Shown here piece after piece: positions 38,686 to 47,299 of a stretch of 64,000 nucleotides of DNA. Position 1 is the stretch's first letter, and every line of letters begins with the position of its first letter. Origin of the DNA: an uncultured Alphaproteobacteria bacterium (GTDB taxonomy: Bacteria > Pseudomonadota > Alphaproteobacteria > UBA2966). Position numbers and translations under genes: made by a program. The notes below the pieces were generated by a model. The model made no database searches. It was not told where the DNA came from and was given only the letters and a program-made list of their open reading frames with translations. The stretch covers positions 28,816 to 92,815 of the forward strand of contig CATQHA010000001.1 in NCBI GenBank assembly GCA_958295725.1. The letters are read 5' to 3'.

Positions 38686-39183
38686 CGGGGCCGCGCCGTC
38701 GAATGCCCCTACACGCCGGAAGAACGCGCCGCCTTGGGGAACGCTCTGCCGTCGTTGGGAGAGACGACCTCCGATATCCACCTGAACGACCGCGCCTTCT
38801 GGCGCATCGTCCCCGCCGCCATCTGGCGCTACAAGCTCGGTGGCTACCAGGTCCTCAAGAAGTGGCTGTCGTATCGCGAACGCACCATCCTCGGGCGTCC
38901 ACTCTCGCCCGAAGAGGTCCAGCACTTCACGGACACCGCGCGGCAGATCGCGAGAGTGCTGGCCTTGATTTCCGTTTCCGACCCTGTAACGGATACGGTG
39001 TCGGCGCGATCAGGTTTCGACACCCCCACGCACCTCGACCGTCAATCCTACTTTTTCGGCGGCGGAGCCGGAGGCGGTTTCGGTTTGACGACAGGTTTCT
39101 GCTTCCGTGATACGCCTTCCGCCAGTCTTACGTTTCTTACGTTCTTCGTCGGCGGCGGTGTCGGTTCCTTTGCCATGACTTAA
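38686..39183 (+). pseudogene. C-terminal remnant of a type ISP restriction-modification enzyme
   Basis: The frame from about 38686 reads ECPYTPEERAALGNALPSLG, DIHLNDRAFWRIVPAAIW, YKLGGYQVLKKWLSYRER and LSPEEVQHFTDTARQIA, which matches the conserved C-terminal end of type ISP restriction-modification proteins. Upstream there is no methylase or helicase domain, so only about 105 residues survive; after about 39000 the frame continues with a Gly/Phe-rich tail of no recognised family. The N-terminal counterpart may be the 32991 fragment. Confidence 0.7.
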
Positions 39184-39788
39184 GTCCTTTCGGGTTGCTC
39201 GGGGTATTCCATGAATTCCACTATTTCGACCCCGCTGGCGGGTACCAGAATAGCGGCGACACCCGTCGCGGATATCCGTTTATCGTTTTCCAGCCACTCT
39301 CCTTCCGCGATTCGAAAATGGCCTTCCGTCGGGTGGCTGGGCCACTCTTCGGGCCATCCAAAAAGACGGCGTTGCCCTTTCATATGTAATACGACGTAGC
39401 ACTCGTGCCTTGCGAAAGTGGAGTACCACTCGGATGAATAAGACGTCTCCCTGGTAATGCCGAGGCGGCGAAGAACCCGGTGCACGGCATCCTTGTTCAG
39501 AACATAAGCTGCCAGAACCGCAAGAGAGACCGACACAATGAGAGACAGGAAAAACTCCCAGTTCTCGGTCCATGCGGCATTTCCGAGATCGGTGCCGAAA
39601 ACCAGGATGATCGCCGACGTGATCGCTTGTCCCGCCGCCGTGAACATCAGAGCCTGAACTACACGGTCGAACGCGCCGGGCTTGGGGTGCGAAGTGAGTG
39701 AATAGAAAACCGCCGCGGCGACAAACCCCGGCAGGAGAAATACGAGCACGCCGACAGCTTCGCTGGATACCCAACTCATGTTGTCCAT
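39180..39788 (-). CDS. Membrane protein of the DUF6338-like family
   Basis: About 202 residues starting at MDNMSWVSSEAVG (an upstream in-frame start at 39827 and a Met three codons later are alternatives). There are three membrane segments: GVLVFLLPGFVAAAVFYSL with the LPGF motif, a second near residues 45-65, and LSLIVSVSLAVLAAYVL. A soluble C-terminal half follows with YVVLHMKGQRRLFGWPEEWP and a typical GxxxxRISATGVAAILVP segment. It resembles small DUF6338 proteins, which have no known function and often lie in accessory regions. Its stop overlaps the end of the preceding remnant by 4 bases. Confidence 0.65.
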   Translation of the reverse strand: MDNMSWVSSEAVGVLVFLLPGFVAAAVFYSLTSHPKPGAFDRVVQALMFTAAGQAITSAIILVFGTDLGNAAWTENWEFFLSLIVSVSLAVLAAYVLNKDAVHRVLRRLGITRETSYSSEWYSTFARHECYVVLHMKGQRRLFGWPEEWPSHPTEGHFRIAEGEWLENDKRISATGVAAILVPASGVEIVEFMEYPEQPERT

Positions 39789-40208
39789 ATTATCCGGATT
39801 CCGCTTCGCGTCAAACACCCAAAACACCCACCGCGACCCGCGCCCCGATGGCGCGGGTCCGCTCCCGCCGGTTCGTACTTGGACAACCCGTTCAGCCCGC
39901 CGGCGGAGTTGCTGACGTGTTCGTCGTCGGCATGACCGGGAAGCACCCGGTATTCGCGCGGGTCTCGCCGGCGGGACCCCGCCGTCCCGTTCCCGACCTC
40001 CCCCTGGACAGGGGGGAAGGTAATGTGAACGGACCCTGCGGCGTCCCTGTCACTGGATGAGTCTTGCGGATAAGCAGGACTTCCTCAGAACCCGGCCCGA
40101 AACCCTTGAGGGTTTCATTCTGTCCGCCGGGCGCGCCCTCCCGACCTCTCCCCGTGGACAAGCGTGACCGTGATTGCCTCGACGCGGCGGCGCGGGCAAG
40201 GTGCCGGC
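39789..40208. other. Intergenic region with hairpin repeats
   Basis: No gene is supported. It contains two members of the dispersed hairpin family on the opposite strand (around 39990-40022, CCTCCCCCTGGACAGGGGGG, and 40137-40165, CCGACCTCTCCCCGTGGACA). The sequence just before the first DUF1640 start (TCGACGCGGCGGCGCGGG) recurs before the second DUF1640 gene. Confidence 0.45.
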
Positions 40209-40478
40209 ATGGCGACTACGGCGTTCAATCCCCTGGCGCTGGCGCGGCGGCTCAAGGACGCCGGCATGGACGAGCTGCAAGCCGAGGCGGTCGCCGACGG
40301 CTTGCACGAGGCGGTCACGGAGAACGTCGCCACGAAAGCCGACCTCGCGGCGGTGGAGAAAACGCTGGGGGCGGAGATGGGCACGCTGAGGGCGGAGATG
40401 GGCGCGGTCAAATGGATGGTCGGACTCACTCTCGCGCTGGTGCTGGCGGTACTCGCCCGGTCGTTCGCGCTGATCTGA
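40209..40478 (+). CDS. DUF1640-like coiled-coil membrane-anchored protein, copy 1
   Basis: An 89-residue protein: MATTAFNPLALARRLKDAGM, then DELQAEAVADGLHEA, a coiled coil (VATKADLAAVEKTLGAEMGT) and a C-terminal membrane anchor (MVGLTLALVLAVLARSFALI). It resembles short DUF1640/CCDC90-like proteins common in alphaproteobacteria; function unknown. The next gene is a near-identical duplicate. This copy has an extra seven-residue heptad (LRAEMGA) compared with copy 2. Confidence 0.72.
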   Translation: MATTAFNPLALARRLKDAGMDELQAEAVADGLHEAVTENVATKADLAAVEKTLGAEMGTLRAEMGAVKWMVGLTLALVLAVLARSFALI

Positions 40479-40496
40479 TCCGCTGTCCACCGATCT

Positions 40497-40556
40497 GGTT
40501 CAGACACTATGCGGGACGCGGCCCACGCGGCGTCCCATATGTCTTGAACCAGGACA
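40497..40556. repeat. Imperfect inverted-repeat element related to the TGTCCTGGTTCAGGACA palindrome
   Basis: GGTTCAGACACTATGCGGGA near 40500 pairs with the complement of GCGTCCCATATGTCTTGAAC near 40530-40550, giving a roughly 60-base imperfect hairpin that ends in GAACCAGGACA. Both arms resemble the IS-end sequence TGTCCTGGTTCAGGACATAT at 52298. It looks like a MITE-like pair of ends without a transposase. Confidence 0.5.
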
Positions 40557-40596
40557 CGCGGTTGGCTCGACGCGGCGGCGCGGGTAAGGTGCCGGC

Positions 40597-40845
40597 ATGG
40601 CGACCGTGGCATTCAATCCCCTGGCGCTGGCGCGGCGGCTCAAGGACGCCGGCATGGACGAGTCGCAAGCCGAGGCGGTCGCCGACGGCTTGCATGAAGC
40701 GGTCACGGAGAACGTCGCTACGAAAGCCGACCTCGCGGCGGTGGAGAAAACGCTGAGGGCGGAGATGGGCACGGTCAAATGGATGGTCGGGCTCACTCTC
40801 GCGCTGGTGCTGGCGGTGCTCGCCCGGTCGTTCGCGCTGATCTGA
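40597..40845 (+). CDS. DUF1640-like coiled-coil membrane-anchored protein, copy 2
   Basis: An 82-residue near copy of the previous gene: MATVAFNPLALARRLKDAGM, coiled coil VATKADLAAVEKTLRAEMGT, and the same C-terminal membrane anchor. It lacks one heptad found in copy 1, so the coiled coil is two turns shorter. The duplicates could form homo- or hetero-oligomers in the membrane; function is unknown. Confidence 0.7.
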   Translation: MATVAFNPLALARRLKDAGMDESQAEAVADGLHEAVTENVATKADLAAVEKTLRAEMGTVKWMVGLTLALVLAVLARSFALI

Positions 40846-40856
40846 TCCGCTGTCTA

Positions 40857-41000
40857 CCCCCTCCCGGCCTCCCCTCACGGGGGAGGGGGAGCATGAACGG
40901 CGCCGGCGACGCGCTCTCGCCCGAGGGAGTCCGGCGCTTCGCCGACACCGCGCGGCGGATCGCGAGGGCGCCTGCCGTGACTATTTCGCCGCCCGCATGA
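40857..41000 (+). pseudogene. Hairpin repeat followed by a short type ISP C-terminal remnant
   Basis: A CTCCCGGCCTCCCCTCACGG...GGGGA hairpin-family copy is followed by a short frame (from 40893) reading GDALSPEGVRRFADTARRIA then RAPAV. This resembles the LSPEEVQHFTDTARQIARVL end of the remnant at 38686. It therefore looks like a second, smaller fragment of the same kind of gene. Too short to be functional. Confidence 0.4.
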
Positions 41001-41367
41001 GGTAGGCGATGACGTCGGCCCGGTCCCGCGCCTTCTTCAGTCCGGGGAAGACCATTCGGCCGCCCTCGATCATCTTCCTCGGGCTCGTCAGATACCGGTC
41101 GAGCAGTTCCGCGTCCCATGCGAATCCGGCGGTCTTCAGACCCTTGGAGTAGCGCCTGTAACCCTCGGCGGCGCCGGCCCGGCGTCCGATCACGCCGTAC
41201 AGATTCGGGCCGACCTTGTGCTTCGCGCCTTGCGCGACCGTGTGGCACGCCTTGCACTTCCTGAACACCTTCTCGCCCCTCGCCGGATCGCCTTCCGCGA
41301 AAGCCGGCGAACCGGCGGAGGCCGCCACGACCGCCGCGGCGAGGGCCAGGAGCCCGCGCTTCTTCAT
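40981..41367 (-). CDS. Cytochrome c (class I)
   Basis: A 128-residue exported cytochrome. The signal peptide [19 protein letters not shown] ends near AFA-EG; haem is bound by CKACH (about residues 39-43), and the axial Met is in [13 protein letters not shown]. The [20 protein letters not shown] segment is typical of mitochondrial-type c2 cytochromes. It probably carries electrons in the periplasm. The DM13 gene lies upstream on the same strand and may be co-expressed. Confidence 0.93.
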   Translation of the reverse strand: MKKRGLLALAAAVVAASAGSPAFAEGDPARGEKVFRKCKACHTVAQGAKHKVGPNLYGVIGRRAGAAEGYRRYSKGLKTAGFAWDAELLDRYLTSPRKMIEGGRMVFPGLKKARDRADVIAYLMRAAK

Positions 41368-41453
41368 CCGCCGTTCTCCTCGGTCGACATCGCCCTGCCG
41401 GGCCTTCCCGCCCGTCGCCGCGTCGCTCGCCGCGCTTCGGGAGCGGACGATAC

Positions 41454-41939
41454 CTATGGAAATTCCAGGGTGGCGGGAGAGATCAGCACCCCGAAGCGCT
41501 CGCACCAGATGACGACGCTTCGATAGTCGGCGGGGTCGACGCCGACGGGCACCGGGAACACCTGGCTGCCCTTGAACGCGCGCAACCGCCCCAAGTCGAC
41601 GTACATCGAGGCCGCGACATCGTCGCCGGGCGTGACCGGCGCCCGGGGCACCAGGTAGACGTGAAACTTCGGCCCCGGTCCGACTTCGAAATCCGTTCCC
41701 AGGCGCACGGCGTCCCTGTAGACCGTCACGGACCCCTTGCCGTAATGGATGGGGTCGGACGGGTTGGCGTGAATGAACGTTCCCTTGGCCACGACCACTC
41801 TCGACGCCGCGTCGGTCACTTCCTCCGCCGCCACGATGTCCGCGAGGAAAATGTATGGGTAGGTGAAGATGCCCGCCGCGAAGCCCAGACCGGCGCCGAT
41901 CAGACCGCCGACGATCGCTCCCAGAATCGCTGTTCGCAT
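41454..41939 (-). CDS. DM13 domain-containing protein
   Basis: A 161-residue membrane-anchored protein: an N-terminal hydrophobic segment ([20 protein letters not shown]) followed by a DM13 domain with [57 protein letters not shown] and the conserved [17 protein letters not shown] end containing the Cys. DM13 domains are proposed to be electron-transfer modules; a cytochrome c gene directly downstream supports a redox role. Fairly confident of the family, not of the reaction. Confidence 0.88.
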   Translation of the reverse strand: MRTAILGAIVGGLIGAGLGFAAGIFTYPYIFLADIVAAEEVTDAASRVVVAKGTFIHANPSDPIHYGKGSVTVYRDAVRLGTDFEVGPGPKFHVYLVPRAPVTPGDDVAASMYVDLGRLRAFKGSQVFPVPVGVDPADYRSVVIWCERFGVLISPATLEFP

Positions 41940-42040
41940 GGTGCTCGCTCCCGTGATGCGCGTGGGAGGATAGATTGGCGGATATTCGGCCGACGTGCCA
42001 TCTTCCGCTTCCCCGATTTTTTCGCAAGGACGTCCACCGC

Positions 42041-43324
42041 ATGTCCGCGCCCTACGAACAGGATGTTCGCGGTTGCCTCGCCGAGACGATCGGAGAACAC
42101 GGCCTCGCCGAGGACGAGCTGGCGCCTTTGCTCGACGGCGCGACCGCCGCGATCGAGGATCTGCGCGATGGCGCCGTGGACGACGCCGTGGATATCCTGG
42201 CGCTGCCCGCGCGCCGGGACGATATTCCCCGCATCGCCTCCGTCGCGGCGGAGATCGGGTCCCGGTTCGAGAGCGTCGTCGTGCTGGGTACCGGAGGCTC
42301 GAGTCTCGGAGGCCGGGCGATCGCGCGGCTGAACCCGATAGACGGTCCGAAACTCCATTTCGTCGACAATCTCGACCCGGCGTCCCTGGCGGCGCTGGTC
42401 GATACGACCGACTTCGCGCGCACCGGGTTTCTGGTGATCTCGAAGTCGGGCTCCACGGTGGAGACGGTCTCGCAGTACCTGGTTTGTCACGAGGCGGCGC
42501 GGGCCGCGCTCGGCGAGGCCGTGTCCGACAGTTTCGTCGTCGTTACCGACCCGGCGGACAGCGTCCTGAGACGCCTGGCCGTCGCGCGTGGCCACGGGGT
42601 GCTGGATCACGATCCCGGCGTGGGTGGGCGTTTCTCGGTCCTGTCGGCGGTCGGCCTGTTGCCGGCCGCGATCGCGGGCCTGGACCCGATGGAGATACGG
42701 AGCGGAGCGGCCGCGGTTCTGGATGGCGGCTTCGGCGCGGGATCGTCCCCCTCCGATCCTCCGGCGCTCGGAGCCGCGGTCTCGCTGGGACTGGCCCGGT
42801 ATCGCGGCGCGATCATGAGCGTCCTCATGCCCTATGGCGACGCTCTCGATCCGTTCGCCGCCTGGCACCGTCAGCTGTGGGCCGAGAGCCTGGGCAAGGG
42901 CGGATCGGGCACGACCCCGGTTCCCGCGCTGGGGCCCCTGGACCAGCACAGTCAGCTACAGCTTTACCTCGACGGTCCGCGGGACAAGGCGTTCACGATC
43001 ATTCAGCCGGATGTCGGCGGCGCCGGACCCGCGATCCCCGCGGGACGGACGGGCGAGGAGGCCCTGGCCTACCTGGAGGACACGACCGTCGGCGACCTCG
43101 TCGCGGCGCAGCGGACGGCCACGACCGAGGCCTTGATCGCGCGCGGCCGGCCCACGCGGGTCCTTCGGCTGGCCCGTGTCGACGCCGCGGCGATGGGCGC
43201 GCTGTTCATGCACTTCATGCTGGAGACGATGATCGCGGCGCGGATGTCGGGCGTAGACGCTTTCGACCAGCCCGCCGTCGAGCACGGCAAGGTTCGGACG
43301 CGCGAGATCCTGGGCGGGCGGTGA
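42041..43324 (+). CDS. pgi: Glucose-6-phosphate isomerase
   Basis: A 427-residue sugar isomerase, start [11 protein letters not shown] with AAGGA upstream. Sugar-phosphate binding elements are visible in [32 protein letters not shown] and [17 protein letters not shown], with a C-terminal active-site Lys region [11 protein letters not shown]. It interconverts glucose-6-phosphate and fructose-6-phosphate. It overlaps the trehalose-phosphatase start by GTGA, so glucose-6-phosphate supply and trehalose synthesis are coupled in one operon. Confidence 0.92.
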   Translation: MSAPYEQDVRGCLAETIGEHGLAEDELAPLLDGATAAIEDLRDGAVDDAVDILALPARRDDIPRIASVAAEIGSRFESVVVLGTGGSSLGGRAIARLNPIDGPKLHFVDNLDPASLAALVDTTDFARTGFLVISKSGSTVETVSQYLVCHEAARAALGEAVSDSFVVVTDPADSVLRRLAVARGHGVLDHDPGVGGRFSVLSAVGLLPAAIAGLDPMEIRSGAAAVLDGGFGAGSSPSDPPALGAAVSLGLARYRGAIMSVLMPYGDALDPFAAWHRQLWAESLGKGGSGTTPVPALGPLDQHSQLQLYLDGPRDKAFTIIQPDVGGAGPAIPAGRTGEEALAYLEDTTVGDLVAAQRTATTEALIARGRPTRVLRLARVDAAAMGALFMHFMLETMIAARMSGVDAFDQPAVEHGKVRTREILGGR

Positions 43325-44112
43325 CCGCGCGTTCCATGGACCTGCCCGAACCGCGCCTGGACTGGGCGTTGTTCCTCGATTTCGACGGCAGCATCGTCGA
43401 TATCGCGCCGACGCCGGAGTCCATCGACGTTCCGGAGACTCTGCCTCCGCTTCTGGCCGCGTTGCGCGAGGCGCTGGGAGACGCCGTCGCGATCGTGACG
43501 GGCCGGCCGATCGAGCAGATCGACGGCTTTCTCGGCGCCGTCGTTCCGGCCGTCGCCGGGTTGCATGGATTCGAACGGCGCACCGCGGATGGCGCGATCG
43601 TCCGTCCGACCCTGCCTCCCCATTGCCCGCGGAACGTCCGCGTGTCGCTGCGGGAGTTCGCCGCCCGGCATCGAGGCGTCCTGGTCGAAGACAAGAAGTT
43701 CGCCGTCGCCTTGCACTATCGCCTCAATCCCTCGTTGACGGATGCTTGCAGGGACGCCGTGAACGCGGCTCTCGCGGGCGAGACGGAGGACTGGCAAGTG
43801 GTCGAGGGAAAGTTCGCTCTCGACATCAAGCCGCGCGCCTTCACGAAGGGCACCGCCATAGAAGCGTTCATGCGCGAAGCGCCGTTCAGGGGGCGGACTC
43901 CGGTATTTTGCGGCGACGACGTCACCGACGAAGACGGTTTCGCCATCGTCAACGCGCGGGACGGCGTGAGCATCCGTATCGGACGCGCCGGGAAGGGCTC
44001 GGCCACGCGGGCCGCGGCGCGGGTCGACACGGTCGAGGAACTGCTGGGCTGGCTGACGCGAATCGCCGGCGCGGCCGAGGCGTCCACCTCGGCCACGGGG
44101 ACGCGAGCATGA
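43321..44112 (+). CDS. otsB: Trehalose-6-phosphate phosphatase
   Basis: A 263-residue HAD phosphatase: motif I ALFLDFDGSIVDIAPTPES, VAIVTGRPIEQIDGFLG, ALHYRLNP, the Lys region VEGKFALDIKPRAFTKG and motif IV VFCGDDVTDEDGFAIVN. It removes phosphate from trehalose-6-phosphate. The GTG at 43321 overlaps the pgi stop by 4 bases; the ATG at 43336 is an alternative start. Its stop overlaps the next gene by ATGA. Confidence 0.95.
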   Translation: MTARSMDLPEPRLDWALFLDFDGSIVDIAPTPESIDVPETLPPLLAALREALGDAVAIVTGRPIEQIDGFLGAVVPAVAGLHGFERRTADGAIVRPTLPPHCPRNVRVSLREFAARHRGVLVEDKKFAVALHYRLNPSLTDACRDAVNAALAGETEDWQVVEGKFALDIKPRAFTKGTAIEAFMREAPFRGRTPVFCGDDVTDEDGFAIVNARDGVSIRIGRAGKGSATRAAARVDTVEELLGWLTRIAGAAEASTSATGTRA

Positions 44113-45902
44113 CGAATCTCGATCTCGGCGTCATCGGAAATTGCGCGATCGCCGCGCTGGTCGACGCGCGGGCCCGGGTGGTCTGGTACTGCTTGCCGAG
44201 ATTCGACGGAGACCCCGTGTTCTGCGACCTGTTGCGGGGGCATGGACGCCGACGGCCCGACGCCTCCGGCGTCTACGAAATCGAGATCGACGACTTCGTC
44301 CGCTCGGAGCAGGAGTATCTGGCCAATACGGCGGTTCTGGTCACGCGCCTCTACGACAGGAACGGCGGCGTCGTCGAGATCCAGGACTTCGCGCCCCGCT
44401 TCGAGCAGTTCGGCCGTGTCTTCCGGCCGCTGATGCTGGTCCGCGGAGTCCGGCCGGTCGCCGGCGTGCCGCGAATCAGGATCAGACTGCGGCCGAGTTC
44501 CGACTATGGCGCCAACGCGCCCGGCATCACCCACGGCAGCAACCACGTCCGCTACGTGGGCGCCAACGCGACGATGCGGCTTACGACGGACGCGCCCCCG
44601 GCCTACGTGCTCGACGAGACGCCGTTCTTCCTCGAGGAGCCGGTAACCCTGGTCCTGGGTCCCGACGAAACACTGTCCGAGGGCCCGGCCACGGTCTTCT
44701 CGAGGTTTCTGGAACAGACCCGGGACTACTGGCGTGAGTGGATCAGGCGGCTCGCCATCCCGCTCGACTGGCAGGACGCCGTGATTCGGTCCGCGATAAC
44801 GCTCAAGCTGTGCAGTTTCGAGGAGACCGGCGCCATCGTGGCCGCTCTCACCACTTCCATTCCGGAGTACCCGGACAGTGGACGGAACTGGGACTACCGG
44901 TATTGCTGGCCGCGGGACGCGTATTTCGTCGTCCGCGCTCTCAATCGGCTGGGAGCGGTTCCGGTTCTGGAGAACTACGTGCGCTTTCTGACCAACATCG
45001 TCGCCACGGCGAACGGCCGCGACATCCAGCCCGTGTACGGAATCGCGCTGGAGCGGCGGTTGCATGAACGCACCGTCGATGGAATCGCCGGATACCGGGG
45101 GATGGGTCCGGTTCGCGTCGGCAATCAGGCATTCGAACAGCGTCAGCACGACGTGTACGGCGACATCGTCCTCGCGACCACCCAGGCGTTCTTCGATTCG
45201 CGTTTCCTGCGGCCCGGAGACGAAAAGACCTTCGCGCGACTCGAGGGCGTGGGCAAACAGGCGGTCAGACTCGCTGCGAAACCGGATGCCGGAATGTGGG
45301 AACTGCGCAACCGGACGACGGTCCACACGTCTTCCAGCTTGATGTGTTGGGCCGCCTGCGATCGTCTGGCCAAGGTCGCCCGCCACCTGGGCCTCGGGCG
45401 GCGTTGGCGCTACTGGCGGCGGAAGGCCACGGAGATTCGCGAGACGATTCTCGATGAGGCCTGGAATCCACGCCTCGGAACTTTCGTCGCCTCGTTCGGC
45501 GGCAACGACATCGACGCCAGTCTGTTGCTGATGCCGGAAGTCGGGTTTATCGATCCCAACGACCGACGTTTTCGCCGGACCCTGAAAACCGTCGAGCAAG
45601 AGCTTCGCCGGGGGAACCATCTGATGCGGTACGCCACGTCGGACGATCTCGGCGAGCCGGTGAATTCATTCATCATCTGCACGTTCTGGTATGTTGAGTG
45701 TCTGGCCGCGTTGGGGCGGAACGAGGAGGCGCGCGAGATTTACGAGGACGTTCTGTCGCACGGCAATCACCTCGGCCTGTTGTCCGAAGACCTCGACGTC
45801 GAGACCGGCGAGCTGTGGGGTAATTTCCCGCAGACCTACTCCCTGGTGGGTCAGATCAATTCCGCGATTCGACTGAGCCGGAGCTGGGAAGAGGTGCTGT
45901 GA
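44109..45902 (+). CDS. Glycoside hydrolase family 15 protein (glucoamylase/trehalase-like)
   Basis: A 597-residue GH15 protein. The N-terminal beta-sandwich contains NLDLGVIGNCAIAALVDARA and WYCLPRFDGDPVF; the catalytic (alpha/alpha)6 barrel has RNWDYRYCWPRDAYFVVRAL, and a likely catalytic Glu in GLLSEDLDVETGELWGNFPQ. It would hydrolyse alpha-linked glucosides; in this context trehalose or a glucan is likely. It lies between otsB and otsA with ATGA overlaps on both sides, as in other bacterial ots operons. Confidence 0.93.
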   Translation: MTNLDLGVIGNCAIAALVDARARVVWYCLPRFDGDPVFCDLLRGHGRRRPDASGVYEIEIDDFVRSEQEYLANTAVLVTRLYDRNGGVVEIQDFAPRFEQFGRVFRPLMLVRGVRPVAGVPRIRIRLRPSSDYGANAPGITHGSNHVRYVGANATMRLTTDAPPAYVLDETPFFLEEPVTLVLGPDETLSEGPATVFSRFLEQTRDYWREWIRRLAIPLDWQDAVIRSAITLKLCSFEETGAIVAALTTSIPEYPDSGRNWDYRYCWPRDAYFVVRALNRLGAVPVLENYVRFLTNIVATANGRDIQPVYGIALERRLHERTVDGIAGYRGMGPVRVGNQAFEQRQHDVYGDIVLATTQAFFDSRFLRPGDEKTFARLEGVGKQAVRLAAKPDAGMWELRNRTTVHTSSSLMCWAACDRLAKVARHLGLGRRWRYWRRKATEIRETILDEAWNPRLGTFVASFGGNDIDASLLLMPEVGFIDPNDRRFRRTLKTVEQELRRGNHLMRYATSDDLGEPVNSFIICTFWYVECLAALGRNEEAREIYEDVLSHGNHLGLLSEDLDVETGELWGNFPQTYSLVGQINSAIRLSRSWEEVL

Positions 45903-47289
45903 GCCGAATCGTCGTCGTTTCCAACCGCGTCGCCGTCGCGCGTGACACCGGAAAGACGCGGGCCCGCGCCGGCGGTCTCGCGGTCGCACTGGAGGCCGCG
46001 CTCCGGGAGTCCGGAGGCTTGTGGTTCGGATGGAGTGGCGAAACGACCCAGATCAGGCATCGCGCTCCGAAAGTCACGACATCCGGACAGGTCTCCTATG
46101 CGACCCTCGACCTGACGCGAGCCGAACGGGCCGAGTACTATAACGGGTTCGCCAACCAGACCTTGTGGCCGCTGTTTCACTACCGCATGGATCTGACGGC
46201 GTACGAGCGCGGTCAGGAGAAGGGGTACATAGGAGTCAATCGGTTCTTCGCCCGCCATCTGGCCAAATTGCTGCGGCGGGACGATCTCGTCTGGGTCCAT
46301 GACTTCCACTTGCTGCCCATGGGCCAGGAGCTGCGCAGGCTGGGCGCCCCTTACCCCATCGGCTTCTTCCTGCATACTCCCTTCCCACCGCCGGAGATTC
46401 TGCTCACCCTGCCCAATCACGAAGCCATCGTTCGCTCGCTGTTCGCTTACGACCTCGCCGGTTTCCAGACGCCCGACGATTTGCGCGCCTTCCACGAGTA
46501 CGTAACGCGCGAAGCGGGAGGCGAGGTGCGCCGCAACTCGACCGTCAGCGCCTTCGGCCGCACGATTCGGGCCCAGGCCTTTCCGATCTCGATAGATACC
46601 GGGGAATTCGCGGAGATGGCGGAGAGCGAACCCGCGAAACGGGAGTACGAGCGCACGCGCGCGAGCATGAGAGGCCACAAGTTGATCCTGGGCGTCGATC
46701 GTCTCGACTACTCCAAGGGTTTGCACGAGAAGTTCCTTGCGTTCGAACGGTTCCTCGAGCGGCGCGCCGAGAGTCGGGGCAAGGTCGTGCTGATGCAGGT
46801 CGCGCCGCCCTCGCGCGGCGACGTCGCGCAGTACCGGGAAATCCGCGAGGACCTCGAGCAACTCACCGGACACATCAACGGCCGCTTCTCGAACCCGACT
46901 GGGTCCCGATCCGGTACCTCAACCGTTCCTTTCAGCGCGCCAATCTGGCCGGTCTGTATCGGGCATCGCGCGTGGCGCTCGTGACGCCGTTCCGCGACGG
47001 CATGAACCTGGTCGCCAAGGAATTCGTGGCCGCCCAGCTCCCCGAGGAGCCCGCCGTCCTCGTCGTCTCCCGCTTCGCCGGCGCGGCGCGCGAATTGAGC
47101 GACGCGCTGGTGGTCAACCCCTACGACACGGATGGCGTCGCCGATGCCATCCACCGGGCGCTCAACATGCGGCGGAAGGAACGGATCGAACGCTGGTCGT
47201 CCATGATGAGCGTGCTGGAGAACAACGACCTGACCGCCTGGCGGCGCGGGTATGTCCGTGCGTTGCGACGAACGGCCCGAACGGCCTGA
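45899..47289 (+). pseudogene. otsA: Trehalose-6-phosphate synthase (one-base frameshift)
   Basis: A GT20 glycosyltransferase of about 463 residues making trehalose-6-phosphate from UDP-glucose and glucose-6-phosphate. The main frame has RAGGLAVALEAAL, WFGWSGE, VWVHDFHLLPMGQELR, GFFLHTPFPPPEI and LGVDRLDYSKGLHEKF. It ends after LTGHINGRFS. In the second frame the same protein continues [19 protein letters not shown] and [19 protein letters not shown] to the stop at 47289. One base is missing near 46890. All motifs are intact, so the shift may be a sequence error. Confidence 0.93.
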
Positions 47290-47299
47290 ACGCCCCGAC

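Larger units (their letters stand above)
40209..40857 (+). repeat. Direct duplication of a DUF1640 gene unit (388-bp period)
   Basis: The unit from the upstream GACGCGGCGGCGCGGG sequence through the gene and the TGATCTGATCCGCTGTC tail is present twice, with starts at 40209 and 40597, exactly 388 bases apart. The copies differ by a 21-base (seven-residue) deletion and a few substitutions. The palindromic IS-end-like element lies between them. Confidence 0.75.

Noticed and set aside
38530..38690. Extension of the type ISP remnant frame upstream of 38686
   Set aside because: The translated sequence shows no similarity to methylase or helicase parts and overlaps the end of the small exported protein's region.
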